Source: Fundicoccus ignavus | GTDB taxonomy: Bacteria > Bacillota > Bacilli > Lactobacillales > Aerococcaceae | Direction: 5' to 3' | Assembly (NCBI RefSeq): GCF_009659375.1 | Contig: NZ_WJQT01000016.1 | Coordinates: 1-62,015 of the forward strand | Length of the DNA: 62,015 bases | Part shown: positions 11,182-20,325 of the stretch, piece after piece | Numbering within the stretch: position 1 is the stretch's first letter | Layout: each line of letters opens with the position of its first letter | Made by a program: the position numbers and the translations under genes | The notes under the pieces: model-generated | Told to the model about the DNA's origin: nothing | The model's input: the letters and a program-made list of their open reading frames with translations, nothing else | Database searches by the model: none

Positions 11182-13143
11182 TTATTTATTATCCTTTAAG
11201 AGTGCATTGAGTAATAGCGCTCCGACAAAACCACCCACTAACCATGCAACGATATACATAACTGGATTGGTGACACCACCCGCAAGTACGGCAAACAATC
11301 CGCCGTGTGGTACATAACTAACGCTACCGAACAACATACTTAACGCACCGGCAACTCCACTACCAATTGCCAATGCAGGAATCACTTTCAAAGGGTTAAC
11401 CGCTGCGAACGGAATTGCTCCTTCGGTAATAAAGGCAGCTCCCATTACATAGTTAACTAAAGCACTATTTCTTTGTTCTGGTGCCCAAAGTTTCTTGTTG
11501 ATTGTAGCCGAAATCGCAATTGCTAACGGTGGCACCATCCCACCGATCATTACTGCGGCCATTACATCTGAGCCCGCTCCGTCTGCTGCTGTAACTAGGG
11601 CTGTACCTGTTACATAAGCAGCTTTATTTAAAGGTCCGCCCATATCAATAGACATCATTGCTGCTGCTAAGAAACCTAATAAAAGTGACAGTTCACGTGG
11701 CACACTGTTCAACAAGTTCTCTAAGCCTGTCATCACAGCTCCCATTGGGCTATTTATAACAAAGAACATCAATAAGCCCATGATCAGCACACCAAATACA
11801 GGGTAGAGGAAGATTGGTTTCATACCTTCTAATGATTTTGGTAACCAACTGAAGCCTTTACGTAACAACCAAACGATTCCACCCGCTAAGAAACCAGCAA
11901 CTAAAGCTCCCAAGAAACCTGAAGCAACCGTATCCTCGAAGATTCCTGCTGCATTGAAGCCAGCTAATACCCCCGGGTTAGCAAATACCCCACCCATAAA
12001 ACCAATTACTAAACCTGGACGATCCGCTAAGGATTGGCCGATAAAACCAGCAAGTACTGGTAACATCATTGCAAACGATAAATCACCTAGCGTTTTTAAT
12101 ACATGCGCAACTTGATTATAGGTTGGATCTGCTGGATTCGCTGAGTTAATTCCCCAGAAAAACGAGAAGGCAATGAGAATACCACCTGCTACAACGAAAG
12201 GTAACATGTGCGATACACCGTTCATCATATGTTTATAAAATTTACGACCTAACGATTCATCTTCATCGCCTGCACTTTGCGATCCGGCAATGTCTTCTTG
12301 GTTAGCACGGTAAATCTTCGCATCAACTTTAGCTGCACGCTCAACTAATTCAGCGGCTTTATTAATACCATCCGCCACTTTAGTGACAATGACCGGTTTG
12401 CCATCAAAACGCGCCATTTCAACTTGCTTGTCTGCAGCAACAATAATTGCAGTAGCTTGTTCAATATCTTGAGCAGTTAGACGATTTCCTACACCAGTTT
12501 GTCCGTTCGTTTCAACTTTAATACGGTAGCCAGCTTGTTTAGCCGCTTGATTCAATTTTTCTTCTGCCATGTAAGTATGTGCAATCCCAGTTGGACAGGC
12601 TGTAACGGCTAGAATATACGGTTCTGAACTTTTAACGGGGACTTCTGGAGTGTCTGCAACACTGTTTGAACCGGCAGCTTCCTCAGCTTTGGTTTGCTCA
12701 AAGCGCGCAATCACCTCGATGACTTCATCGGCAGTTGACGCTTCTAATAAAGCCGCTTTCGCAGCTGGATCCATTAAAATTCCAGATAATTTGGCTAAAG
12801 CTTGTAAATGCTCGCCGCCACCTTCTGGAGCTGCAATCATGAAGATTAATTTAGCAGGTTGACCATCAAATGATGCCCACTCAATCCCTTGTTCCGCACG
12901 AGCAAATACAATGGCTGCTTGTTTAACGGAGGCATCTTGCGCGTGCGGAATGGCAATTTCATCGCCAACGCCAGTTGTAGATTGAGCTTCGCGGGCAGCT
13001 AGCTTATCAACATACGCCTCTACATTTGATACGCCGCCAACTTCAGCAAAGCGCTCAGCTAAATAACGTAACGTACTATCTTTATCTTGTGTCGTTAAAT
13101 TTAAAGTAATAGCCTCTTTTATAAATAATTGTGATAATTCCAT
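11182..13143 (-). CDS. fruA: PTS fructose transporter, EIIABC fusion
   Basis: Imports fructose and phosphorylates it to fructose 1-phosphate. The 653 residues run EIIA (phospho-His67 in IAIPHAQ), EIIB (phospho-Cys183 in TACPTGIAHT) and EIIC (about 300-650, multiple membrane segments). It is the last gene of fruR-fruK-fruA, two bases from fruK, so it should be co-transcribed and repressed by FruR. A full fusion with all three phosphotransfer domains. Confidence 0.94.
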   Translation of the reverse strand: MELSQLFIKEAITLNLTTQDKDSTLRYLAERFAEVGGVSNVEAYVDKLAAREAQSTTGVGDEIAIPHAQDASVKQAAIVFARAEQGIEWASFDGQPAKLIFMIAAPEGGGEHLQALAKLSGILMDPAAKAALLEASTADEVIEVIARFEQTKAEEAAGSNSVADTPEVPVKSSEPYILAVTACPTGIAHTYMAEEKLNQAAKQAGYRIKVETNGQTGVGNRLTAQDIEQATAIIVAADKQVEMARFDGKPVIVTKVADGINKAAELVERAAKVDAKIYRANQEDIAGSQSAGDEDESLGRKFYKHMMNGVSHMLPFVVAGGILIAFSFFWGINSANPADPTYNQVAHVLKTLGDLSFAMMLPVLAGFIGQSLADRPGLVIGFMGGVFANPGVLAGFNAAGIFEDTVASGFLGALVAGFLAGGIVWLLRKGFSWLPKSLEGMKPIFLYPVFGVLIMGLLMFFVINSPMGAVMTGLENLLNSVPRELSLLLGFLAAAMMSIDMGGPLNKAAYVTGTALVTAADGAGSDVMAAVMIGGMVPPLAIAISATINKKLWAPEQRNSALVNYVMGAAFITEGAIPFAAVNPLKVIPALAIGSGVAGALSMLFGSVSYVPHGGLFAVLAGGVTNPVMYIVAWLVGGFVGALLLNALLKDNK

Positions 13144-13144
13144 A

Positions 13145-14071
13145 TTAGTTTACACCTACACTTTTCACTTTTATTTGTTCTAATAACTCTGACACTAAAC
13201 TCGCTTCAGCAATCCCTACCGAGAAAGCTGTTGCACTCCCACTTGCTGCACCTTGTTTCAAACTCGCTGCATAATCTTGTGTTTCAATATATTTCGCCAT
13301 GAAACCTGCCACCATTGAATCACCAGCACCCACAGAGTTAACCACTTGCCCCTTCGGAACATTTGATTGATAAACACCCCCTGTTTCTGTCACTAAAACC
13401 GCACCATCTCCACCTAAAGAAACTAAGACATTACGTGCACCACGCACTTGCAATTCCTTCGCATAAGTTACCACTTCAGCAATTGTAGTGATGGCTACAC
13501 CAAAGATTTCACTCAATTCATGCGCGTTCGGTTTAATCAAGAAAGGCTGCTCTGATAAACAGGCTGTTAAAAGTTCCTTGTTTGAATCTAAGACAAATAG
13601 CGCTTCTTTTTCACGACACATAGTCGCCACTTGAACATAATGTTCACTAGTCATACCCGGAGCAGCATTTCCCGCTAAAAAGACAACATCACCTGCCACT
13701 AAAACCGTTTCGAAATACGCCATCAATCGGTCAACGTCTAATTGAGTTACCTCCGGTCCATTCGCATTAATTTCAGTTTCTTGATTCGCATGTAATTTCA
13801 CATTAATACGCGTAATCGCATCTACAGAAACAAATGCCGTCTCTACACCCTCTGCCTGCAAACTGTTTTTTACAAACTCACCCGTAAAACCACCAATAAA
13901 ACCTGTCGCAATATTGTCATGCCCTAAACGCTTTAATAAGACAGACATATTAATCCCTTTGCCTCCAGCCACATAATCGGCTGATTGTACACGATTTAAT
14001 TCGCCCAAACGCAGCTCATCTGTTCTCATCACTAAATCAACTGCCGGATTAAACGTAATTGTATACAACAT
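13145..14071 (-). CDS. fruK: 1-phosphofructokinase
   Basis: PfkB-family kinase that makes fructose 1,6-bisphosphate from the product of FruA. It shows the N-terminal GGKGIN glycine motif and the C-terminal NSVGAGDSMVAGF with the catalytic Asp. I use the ATG at 14069-14071, which overlaps the fruR stop as TGATG, with AGGAGG ten bases upstream; 308 residues. A TTG one codon earlier is possible. Confidence 0.94.
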   Translation of the reverse strand: MLYTITFNPAVDLVMRTDELRLGELNRVQSADYVAGGKGINMSVLLKRLGHDNIATGFIGGFTGEFVKNSLQAEGVETAFVSVDAITRINVKLHANQETEINANGPEVTQLDVDRLMAYFETVLVAGDVVFLAGNAAPGMTSEHYVQVATMCREKEALFVLDSNKELLTACLSEQPFLIKPNAHELSEIFGVAITTIAEVVTYAKELQVRGARNVLVSLGGDGAVLVTETGGVYQSNVPKGQVVNSVGAGDSMVAGFMAKYIETQDYAASLKQGAASGSATAFSVGIAEASLVSELLEQIKVKSVGVN

Positions 14072-14823
14072 CAACGATCAACCTCCTTTATTTCCAATAC
14101 ACCATGATACTTATCACCTAACCTGTCACCTAAAGGACTCGTAATCACAACCGCTTCATCCAATTCCATAAACTGACAGAAAGAAACTTTATCAAACTTA
14201 CTAGCATCCGCCAACACATAAACCCGATTAGCTTGCTGCGTTGCGGTTTGTTTAACATGTGCTTCCTCAGAATCTGGCGTTGTAAAACCAAATTTTGTGT
14301 CAATCCCATTCGTTCCCATAAATGCACGCGAAAAACGATACTGCTTCAACTGCTTCTGCGCATCTGAACCGATCATAGCGCGTGTGCGATTCTTCAAGTT
14401 ACCCCCTAGCACAATCACATTCAACGACGCTTCTGACAAATGCCCTGCTAAGTCTAAACTATTCGTGACAATTGTTAAACCCTTAGCTTTTATATGAGGC
14501 ACCATCGCAAGTGTCGTAGTCCCCGCATCCAGATAAATAAATTCATTATCCTGAATCAACTGCGCTGCATATTGACCAATCGACTGTTTTTCGTCATGAA
14601 AACGTAAGTTCTTTTCCGGAACGCTCGGTTCTGACTCTAATGAAAACTGACGTTTCGCGCCTCCATGAACTCGAACCAACTCGCCCAATTCCTCTAACTG
14701 CGATAAATCTCGCCTGACGGTTGACTCCGAGGCTTGCGTCGCCTCAACAATTGCCTGAATTTTTACAATTGAATCACCTGTTAACAATTCGCGAATCACA
14801 TCGAACCTTTCCTCTGTAAGCAT
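14071..14823 (-). CDS. fruR: DeoR-family repressor of the fructose operon
   Basis: DNA-binding repressor, 250 residues. It has an N-terminal winged HTH (MLTEERFDVIRELL.. STVRRDLSQLEELG) and a DeoR C-terminal sugar-phosphate sensor (DAGTTT, GG near residue 120). The chosen ATG lies eight bases after AAGGAAG; an upstream ATG at 14862 lacks a good ribosome site and adds residues not seen in the family. Known homologues respond to fructose 1-phosphate. It is first in fruRKA and has repeated operator-like sequence over its own promoter. Confidence 0.93.
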   Translation of the reverse strand: MLTEERFDVIRELLTGDSIVKIQAIVEATQASESTVRRDLSQLEELGELVRVHGGAKRQFSLESEPSVPEKNLRFHDEKQSIGQYAAQLIQDNEFIYLDAGTTTLAMVPHIKAKGLTIVTNSLDLAGHLSEASLNVIVLGGNLKNRTRAMIGSDAQKQLKQYRFSRAFMGTNGIDTKFGFTTPDSEEAHVKQTATQQANRVYVLADASKFDKVSFCQFMELDEAVVITSPLGDRLGDKYHGVLEIKEVDR

Positions 14824-14844
14824 TTTCATCACTTCCTTACTCAT

Positions 14845-14873
14845 AGGATACACCGAAAACAATCATAAATCAA
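14845..14873 (-). promoter_or_regulatory. fruRKA promoter
   Basis: TTGATT (14868-14873), a 17-base spacer and TATCCT (14845-14850) on the minus strand, about 22 bases before the fruR start. Confidence 0.65.
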
Positions 14874-14899
14874 TCATAAATGTTCAAAATCAATCAATT
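14861..14899 (-). promoter_or_regulatory. Probable FruR operator repeats
   Basis: Three near-copies of (A/T)TGATTGATTT (last copy ATGATTGTTT) run in the same direction across and upstream of the -35 of fruRKA. Such TGATTG-rich direct repeats match what is known of DeoR-type FruR operators. Inferred from sequence and position. Confidence 0.55.
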
Positions 14900-15011
14900 T
14901 CAGCCAAAATACATCTCAGCAACCTCTTGTGCGTCTCAATAGCCCCTCCAGCAAAGTTTGGGGAGCAATGTTTGTAACCGATACAACTTGAGGGCTTATT
15001 TTCAAATAATT

Positions 15012-15054
15012 AAAAAACGCTCCTAAACTCTTTAAGTTAGAGTCTAGAAGCGTT
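15012..15054 (-). terminator. psuG terminator
   Basis: The stem ACGCTTCTA / TAGGAGCGT with an inner ACTC/GAGT is followed on the minus strand by TTTTTT. Confidence 0.85.
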
Positions 15055-15068
15055 GTGTGCTTGTTTAA

Positions 15069-15983
15069 TTATTTTTTGTTGTAGTCGGCTGCGATTTGCG
15101 CGCCAACTTTTGCGTTGTTGTATACTAATGCGATGTTTGTTTCTAAGCTGCGGCCTTCTGTTAATTCAACGATTTTTCCTAATAGGAATGGTGTTGAGTC
15201 TTTTCCTTTGATGCCTGCGGCTTTTTCTTCTTTCAATGCTTGTGTGATGATTGAGTCGATTTCTTCGTGTGGAATTTCGTCTGCTTCTGGAATTGGGTTT
15301 GCAACTAGGATTCCTGCTGTTAAGCCTAATTCGTTTTGGTAGTGCATCATGTCAGCAATTTCAGCTGTTGAGTCACTGCGTAAGTTTAATTTGTATTCTG
15401 ATGTTCTTGTGTAGAATGCTGGTAAGTAGTCTGTTTGGTAGCCTACTACTGGCACACCTTTAGTTTCTAGGTATTCTAATGTACGTGGTAAGTCTAGGAT
15501 TGCTTTTGCTCCCGCACATACTACTGTTACATCTGTTTGACCTAATTCTTCTAGGTCTGCTGAAACGTCCATGTGGTCTTCGTAGCCACGGTGAACGCCG
15601 CCGATTCCGCCTGTAACGAACACTTTAATTCCTGCTAATTTAGCCCCGATCATTGTTGTTGCAACTGTTGTTGCGCCAATTTGTTTTGTTGCGAAGACAT
15701 TTGCTAAGTCACGGCGTGATACTTTCGCTACGTTTTCAGCTGTTGCTAATAATTCTAAGTCTTCTGCTTCTAAACCAATTTTAAATTTACCATCCATAAT
15801 CGCAATGGTTGCTGGAACTGCACCGTTGTCACGAATGATTTGTTCTACTGTTTTAGCCATTTCAACGTTTTTAGGGTAAGGCATTCCGTGAGAAATAATT
15901 GTTGATTCTAAAGCTACCACTGGTTGGTTGTTGTCAAAAGCTGCTTGTACTTCTTTGCTAATTGATAATAATGGATGTGTCAT
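15069..15983 (-). CDS. psuG: Pseudouridine-5'-phosphate glycosidase
   Basis: Splits pseudouridine 5'-phosphate to uracil and ribose 5-phosphate. The 304 residues match the PsuG (IndA/YeiN) family throughout ([15 protein letters not shown] at the N-terminus; GVGGVHRG-like [27 protein letters not shown]). It abuts psuK with no gap, so the two are co-transcribed as a two-step salvage path for pseudouridine from RNA turnover. No nucleoside transporter is adjacent. Confidence 0.95.
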   Translation of the reverse strand: MTHPLLSISKEVQAAFDNNQPVVALESTIISHGMPYPKNVEMAKTVEQIIRDNGAVPATIAIMDGKFKIGLEAEDLELLATAENVAKVSRRDLANVFATKQIGATTVATTMIGAKLAGIKVFVTGGIGGVHRGYEDHMDVSADLEELGQTDVTVVCAGAKAILDLPRTLEYLETKGVPVVGYQTDYLPAFYTRTSEYKLNLRSDSTAEIADMMHYQNELGLTAGILVANPIPEADEIPHEEIDSIITQALKEEKAAGIKGKDSTPFLLGKIVELTEGRSLETNIALVYNNAKVGAQIAADYNKK

Positions 15984-17099
15984 TTAAATGATCCCTCTTT
16001 CTTTTAATTCTTCTGTTTGTTTTTCTAGTATATCTTGTGTTAAATCTAAGCGTACTGTTTTAGGCGATTGAATGGTGTGATAAGCATTTGTCATAGCCAA
16101 TTGGATACTTTCGACTGGCGAGTAGCCTTGTAATTGTCCGTAAATTAAACCTGAAGCATAAGAATCTCCAGCTCCTGTGACATCTTCGACGTAAGGCGAA
16201 ACAGGTGGTACAAATTGTTTTCTTTCACCCGCTTGATTACCATAGAACGTTGACGCTTGGCCGCGTGTGATGATAACATTCTCAACACCTAAGGCCAACC
16301 AGCTTTCAACAAGCTCTTCAACATCTTCTGCTATTTCAACTTTTTTATTGAAAAATGTTTCAGACTCGTCTAGGTTGACGATGAGCCACTTAACCCCCTC
16401 TAGTTGACGTGGTAAGTGCGCCATTTTAGGTGAACTTACCGGAATAATCACAAGTGGAATGTCTTTATTACGTGCTAACTCAATAATATACTCTGTTGTT
16501 TCTAACGGTACATTCAAATCCAATACAATCATCTTAGCTTGGGCTAAAAGATTTTGATAAGAACTTATCCACTCACGGTTCATTGTGTCAGCTACTGACA
16601 TATCCGCTAAAGCTAACTGCATATCTCCGTCGTCATCTAGTAATGCCACATAAGAACCTGTTGAGTAATCACCTAGTTGCGTCACGTGTTGAAAATTAAC
16701 AAATGGTTCCGTCGCTTGCTTTAAAGTTTCGAAATCTTGATCTCGACCACCGATTGACAATAGGTTAACATTTAACCCTAAGCGTCCAAGGTTTTCTGAA
16801 ATATTGCGTGCTACGCCTCCGACACTCATTGAAGAAGTGACTGGATTACTGGTTTTAGGTATTAGCTCTGCCTCCAGTAAATACTTGCGGTCAATATTCA
16901 TTCCACCTATACAGAAAATTTCAGCACCATGGTTGACAATATAAGCCCGACCCAACAACTGCTTTTTATTCGTCAATGTCGAAACTATCGTTGCGACAGT
17001 AGAGCGCGGTAAATCTAATTGAGAAGCAATTTCTTGTTGTGTAAGAAATGGATCTTTTTCAATTAAAGCCAATACACGCTGCTCGTTTTGTGTTAACAA
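15984..17099 (-). CDS. psuK: Pseudouridine kinase (PfkB) with N-terminal winged HTH
   Basis: Phosphorylates pseudouridine for PsuG. Residues 1-60 form a MarR/LexA-like helix-turn-helix (LTQQEIASQLDLPRSTVATIVSTL); residues 65-371 are a PfkB kinase (GGVARNI and DVTGAGDSYASG with catalytic Asp). Total 371 residues. The start is TTG at 17099, ten bases after GGAGG; two ATGs nearer the ribosome site lead only to a four-codon ORF. The fusion suggests the kinase regulates its own operon or others (inference). Pseudouridine specificity rests on the psuG partner. Confidence 0.88.
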   Translation of the reverse strand: MLTQNEQRVLALIEKDPFLTQQEIASQLDLPRSTVATIVSTLTNKKQLLGRAYIVNHGAEIFCIGGMNIDRKYLLEAELIPKTSNPVTSSMSVGGVARNISENLGRLGLNVNLLSIGGRDQDFETLKQATEPFVNFQHVTQLGDYSTGSYVALLDDDGDMQLALADMSVADTMNREWISSYQNLLAQAKMIVLDLNVPLETTEYIIELARNKDIPLVIIPVSSPKMAHLPRQLEGVKWLIVNLDESETFFNKKVEIAEDVEELVESWLALGVENVIITRGQASTFYGNQAGERKQFVPPVSPYVEDVTGAGDSYASGLIYGQLQGYSPVESIQLAMTNAYHTIQSPKTVRLDLTQDILEKQTEELKERGII

Positions 17100-17158
17100 T
17101 TCATCATCGCCTCCTTTTACAACAAATGTCCTTATTAAAGATTTTTGTTTACAATCAC

Positions 17159-17187
17159 AGTATAAAACATAAAACTTATAACGACAA
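17159..17187 (-). promoter_or_regulatory. psuKG promoter
   Basis: TTGTCG (17182-17187), a 17-base spacer and TATACT (17159-17164) on the minus strand, 60 bases before the TTG start. Confidence 0.65.
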
Positions 17188-17222
17188 GCAAAATATACAA
17201 AATGAGAAAATTCTAATGAAAC

Positions 17223-17260
17223 AAAAAATAAGCTGACATTCTATTGCAGAATATCAGCTT
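17223..17260 (-). terminator. Terminator of the RsmC-like gene
   Basis: Stem AAGCTGA..ATTCT / AGAAT..TCAGCTT followed by TATTTTTTG on the minus strand. Confidence 0.85.
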
Positions 17261-17264
17261 AATA

Positions 17265-17873
17265 TTATTTAACACTTTTTAAAATCCAATAACCTTTATC
17301 CCGGCCCATTAGTTCTACATTACCAAAAATTTCCTCCATATAATCAGACATAGAAGGTGCGCCTTGTTTCTTCTGGATTACTAACCAGAGTTCCCCATCC
17401 ACTTTCAGTGCTTTTGCAGCCGTTAGAACAAATTCACGTATCACTTGTTTGCCCGCTCTAATGGGTGGGTTCGTTAATACATAGTCATAGTCAGCCTCAA
17501 CAGGCACAGTCGTCGCATCGTGCAACAACCATTCAACGTTCGCCACTTTATTTAATTGCGTATTCTGTTGCGCTAATTCAAGCGCACGCTCATTAACTTC
17601 AACACCTACATAACTGGCAAGCGGAAAATGTTTCGCCACCGCCAACAATAAAGGACCGTAGCCACTCCCTAACTCAAGTATTTTTTCCTCACTAGTCATT
17701 GATTTTCCTTCAATAAAAGTCTCCACTAGTAATTTAGAACCGAAATCCATACGATTCTTAGAAAAAACACCACTATCTGTCTTTAAACGTAAACTTTGTT
17801 TTCCAACTTCTGCACTAATCTCTTTTAGTTCATGGCTACTTTGAGGTTTATTTGTATAATAATGATCGCTCAT
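17265..17873 (-). CDS. ybxB: RsmC/YbxB-type class I rRNA methyltransferase
   Basis: SAM-dependent methyltransferase, 202 residues, with SAM motif ILELGSGYGPLLLAVA and the catalytic NPPIRAGK motif typical of RsmC small-subunit rRNA guanine methylases. I start at the ATG at 17871-17873, which follows AAGGAGAG; the longer frame to 17936 lacks a ribosome site. In B. subtilis the homologue ybxB sits between rplL and rpoB. Here it also lies in that interval but several kilobases from both. The exact rRNA base is not established. Confidence 0.88.
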   Translation of the reverse strand: MSDHYYTNKPQSSHELKEISAEVGKQSLRLKTDSGVFSKNRMDFGSKLLVETFIEGKSMTSEEKILELGSGYGPLLLAVAKHFPLASYVGVEVNERALELAQQNTQLNKVANVEWLLHDATTVPVEADYDYVLTNPPIRAGKQVIREFVLTAAKALKVDGELWLVIQKKQGAPSMSDYMEEIFGNVELMGRDKGYWILKSVK

Positions 17874-17975
17874 TCTCTCTCTCCTTAAGAAAACATATTC
17901 ATGTACCATAACTATATCACTTTTTAGGCTATTCATGTTACACTAAAACTAGATAAAACGTAATGGAGGTCAACA

Positions 17976-18851
17976 ATGATCAAACTTTTTGCATCTGATA
18001 TGGACGGCACTTTACTTAATGAAAACCACGTGATTAGCGACAGAACGGCTGCCGCAATCAAGAAATTACAAGAAACGACTGATATTGAATTCATTATCGC
18101 AACAGGTCGTTCTTTTAAATCAGCGTCTGTTCTGACACAAGCTCAGGATATATACTGTCGCATGATTAATTTAAACGGTGCATCGATTCATGAAAAAGAT
18201 GGCACCTTAACTGATTCAAATCCTTTATTAACAGATACAGTCTTAAGTGTTATTCAATATTTAGATACTTTAGCTATCGATTATGCTGTTTCAACACCCA
18301 ATAATTATTATGTTGCAGATTATGAAGGCTTCATCAAACGAATTGCACACTTTATGAATGTTAGTCATGAAGAAGTTCTCGCCGCAGCAGATGGCACCGA
18401 TGAAGTAACTAACGCTCAGTTACTCGCACATTATGGTGATGTTAAACCTATTACTGAAATGGAATTAACAAAAGAAAACCCTGCATTAAAACTATTACTT
18501 TTCAGTTCCAATGCTGATTTATTGAGTCAAGTTCGTCAACACCTAAGTAATTTCTCTGATTTAGACGTCACATCTTCTGCTGCTGATAATATTGAAGTCA
18601 CACACATTAATGCTCAGAAAGGTTTAGCCGTTGAAGCTTATGCTAAATCACAAGGTTATACATTAGATGAAGTTGCAACAATTGGCGACTCACTCAATGA
18701 CCGTTCAATGTTACAGATGGCTAAACATAGTTATGCAATGGATAATGCGCCCGATCATATCAAAGCTATGGCACAAAACATTGCACCAGCAAATACAATC
18801 GATGGCGTTGCTATTATCCTTGAACAATTAATTGCTGAATATGCTAAATAA
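17976..18851 (+). CDS. Cof-type HAD-IIB phosphatase
   Basis: Cytoplasmic sugar-phosphate or nucleotide phosphatase of the HAD superfamily, 291 residues. The DMDGTLL motif with nucleophile D8 and D10, a threonine motif (ATGR), and the C-terminal GDSLNDRSMLQ motif are all present, with a Cof-type C2 cap between. ATG follows GGAGG. It is monocistronic, divergent from ybxB, with its own terminator. Substrate cannot be told from sequence. Confidence 0.9.
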   Translation: MIKLFASDMDGTLLNENHVISDRTAAAIKKLQETTDIEFIIATGRSFKSASVLTQAQDIYCRMINLNGASIHEKDGTLTDSNPLLTDTVLSVIQYLDTLAIDYAVSTPNNYYVADYEGFIKRIAHFMNVSHEEVLAAADGTDEVTNAQLLAHYGDVKPITEMELTKENPALKLLLFSSNADLLSQVRQHLSNFSDLDVTSSAADNIEVTHINAQKGLAVEAYAKSQGYTLDEVATIGDSLNDRSMLQMAKHSYAMDNAPDHIKAMAQNIAPANTIDGVAIILEQLIAEYAK

Positions 18852-18861
18852 GTTATGCCTT

Positions 18862-18891
18862 ATCAGTCTCTTCATGAGGCTGATTTTTTTG
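18862..18891 (+). terminator. Terminator of the Cof-type gene
   Basis: Stem ATCAGTCTC / GAGGCTGAT, loop TTCAT, then seven T. Confidence 0.88.
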
Positions 18892-18910
18892 TTTATCTAT
18901 ACCGATCAAC

Positions 18911-19039
18911 TAAGAGAGCCTCGCCTATTGAGCTGGAAAAAACCTCCCAACCGCGATACTTTGAAAGCGACCACCGCCTTGGAAAATAATAAGCTGAACT
19001 AAACACAGAACTTGGTAAAGCAACATAAAGCTTAAATTC
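18911..19039 (+). repeat. Structured intergenic repeat, copy B (right half)
   Basis: Begins inside the element at GAGAGCCT..CTATTGAGCTGGAAAA and carries the invariant block GAAAGCGACCACCGCCTTGG, AAAATAATAAGCTGAAC, and the full right tail ending in GCTTAAATTC. The left half is absent. It lies directly before copy C, head to tail. Confidence 0.75.
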
Positions 19040-19058
19040 TTGTATAATACTAGGAAAC

Positions 19059-19315
19059 TTCGGACCAGTCTGAGGTCATTAAATTCCGTTTAGTAGTTTT
19101 TATCTGATAATACCGCAATACTTTTATCAGAATGCTATGCGCGTAGATCAGCGACTTGTTTTCCAAAGCGGCATGAAGGGCAATCGGCGCAGCTTGCTCT
19201 GACTATGAGCAAAGCGAAGTAGTCAGAGCCTAGCCGATTGAGTTGGAAAAGCCCTCACAAACGTGAGGCTTCGAAAGCGACCACCGCCTTGGAAAACAAC
19301 AAGCTGAACGAAGCC
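19059..19315 (+). repeat. Structured intergenic repeat, copy C (near complete)
   Basis: Nested inverted repeats: end hairpin TCGGAC/GTCTGA; TCTGATAA/TTATCAGA; outer stem TTGTTTTCCAA (19156-19166) with TTGGAAAACAA (19289-19299) extended by GCGG/CCGC and CAGC/GCTG; inside it CAATCGGC/GCCGATTG (19181-19188, 19233-19240), CTCTGACTA/TAGTCAGAG (19197-19205, 19220-19228) and CCTCAC/GTGAGG (19253-19258, 19263-19268). The right tail seen in B and D is missing. It fills the gap between the convergent Cof gene and rplL. No convincing ORF. Confidence 0.85.
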
Positions 19316-19336
19316 CCAAAATTATATTTTCTGATT

Positions 19337-19377
19337 AAAAAAAAAAAAAAAACGCACCTAGAAATACTAGGTACGTT
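19337..19377 (-). terminator. rplL terminator
   Basis: On the minus strand the stem ACGTACCTAG / CTAGGTGCGT is followed by a run of 14 T. Confidence 0.92.
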
Positions 19378-19393
19378 TTATGAGAGTAAAAGA

Positions 19394-19759
19394 TTATTTT
19401 ACTTCTACTACAGCGCCAACTTCTTCTAAAGAAGCTTTTAAAGCTTCTGCTTCTTCTTTAGATACGCCTTCTTTAACTGCTTTAGGAGCGTTATCTACTA
19501 ATTCTTTAGCTTCTTTCAAGCCTAAACCAGTAGCTTCACGAACAGCTTTGATTACTTTAATTTTTGATGAACCAGCAGATGCTAATACAACGTCAAATTC
19601 AGTTTGTTCAGCTTCAGCTGCTCCACCAGCTGCTGCTACCGCTACAGGTGCTGCTGCTGTTACGCCAAATTCTTCTTCGATTGCTTTTACTAAGTCGTTT
19701 AATTCGATAATTGTTGCTTCTTTAATTTCAGCAATAATGTTCTCAATGTTTAATGCCAT
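19394..19759 (-). CDS. rplL: Ribosomal protein L7/L12
   Basis: 121-residue stalk protein that binds translation factors. It has the N-terminal dimerisation helix, an Ala/Gly-rich hinge (about 35-52) and the conserved C-terminal domain ([20 protein letters not shown]). It follows rplJ by 40 bp, under the L10 leader. A strong terminator ends the unit, so rpoBC are not read from here. Confidence 0.97.
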   Translation of the reverse strand: MALNIENIIAEIKEATIIELNDLVKAIEEEFGVTAAAPVAVAAAGGAAEAEQTEFDVVLASAGSSKIKVIKAVREATGLGLKEAKELVDNAPKAVKEGVSKEEAEALKASLEEVGAVVEVK

Positions 19760-19799
19760 TTTTAATTTCCTCCGTTTGTATGATTATATTTTTTAAAAA

Positions 19800-20303
19800 T
19801 TAAGCTGCGTCTTCATCTTTTGCTTCTGCAACTGCTTTAACAGCCAACGCAACGTTGCGGACTGGAGCTTGTAATACAGAAAGTAACATAGATAATAGTC
19901 CGTCGCGGTCTGGTAGTTTTGCTAATGCATTAATGTCATCAGCTGAAGCTACTTTACCTTCGATTAAACCACCTTTGATTGATAATTCGCTTGCTTTTTC
20001 AGCAAACTCAGCAACAATCTTAGCTGGAGCAACCACTTCATCAGTACTATAAACAATAGCTGATGGTCCTGCAAATACATCTTCAAGACCTTCGATTCCA
20101 GCTTCAACAGCAGCACGACGTAAAATTGTGTTTTTCACAACTTTCATCTTAGTTCCGCTTTCACGTAATTGTTTACGTAAGCTAGTAACTTCTTCTACCG
20201 TTAAACCTAAATAATCAATAACAACAACTGATGTTGCGTCTTTTAATTCACTTGCAATAAAAGATACTTCTTCTTGCTTTTTAACCATAATTGCTTTTGT
20301 CAA
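19800..20303 (-). CDS. rplJ: Ribosomal protein L10
   Basis: Stalk base protein that binds L7/L12 dimers and 23S rRNA, and by family knowledge binds its own mRNA leader. I place the start at TTG 20301-20303, six bases after GGAGGTG, giving 167 residues that align with other L10 ([24 protein letters not shown]). The ATG codons further upstream overlap the ribosome binding site. Confidence 0.95.
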   Translation of the reverse strand: MTKAIMVKKQEEVSFIASELKDATSVVVIDYLGLTVEEVTSLRKQLRESGTKMKVVKNTILRRAAVEAGIEGLEDVFAGPSAIVYSTDEVVAPAKIVAEFAEKASELSIKGGLIEGKVASADDINALAKLPDRDGLLSMLLSVLQAPVRNVALAVKAVAEAKDEDAA

Positions 20304-20325
20304 CAGTTTCACCTCCATCAAATTT

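Noticed and set aside
14937..15005. G/C-rich partial inverted repeats between fruR and psuG (GCCCC/GGGG, TAGCCC/GGGCTTA)
   Set aside because: Pairing has several mismatches and does not recur elsewhere; probably incidental next to the psuG terminator.
19238..19429. 63-residue plus-strand ORF over repeat copy C
   Set aside because: It lies in the repeat and runs over the rplL terminator; no ribosome site and no counterpart in copy D.
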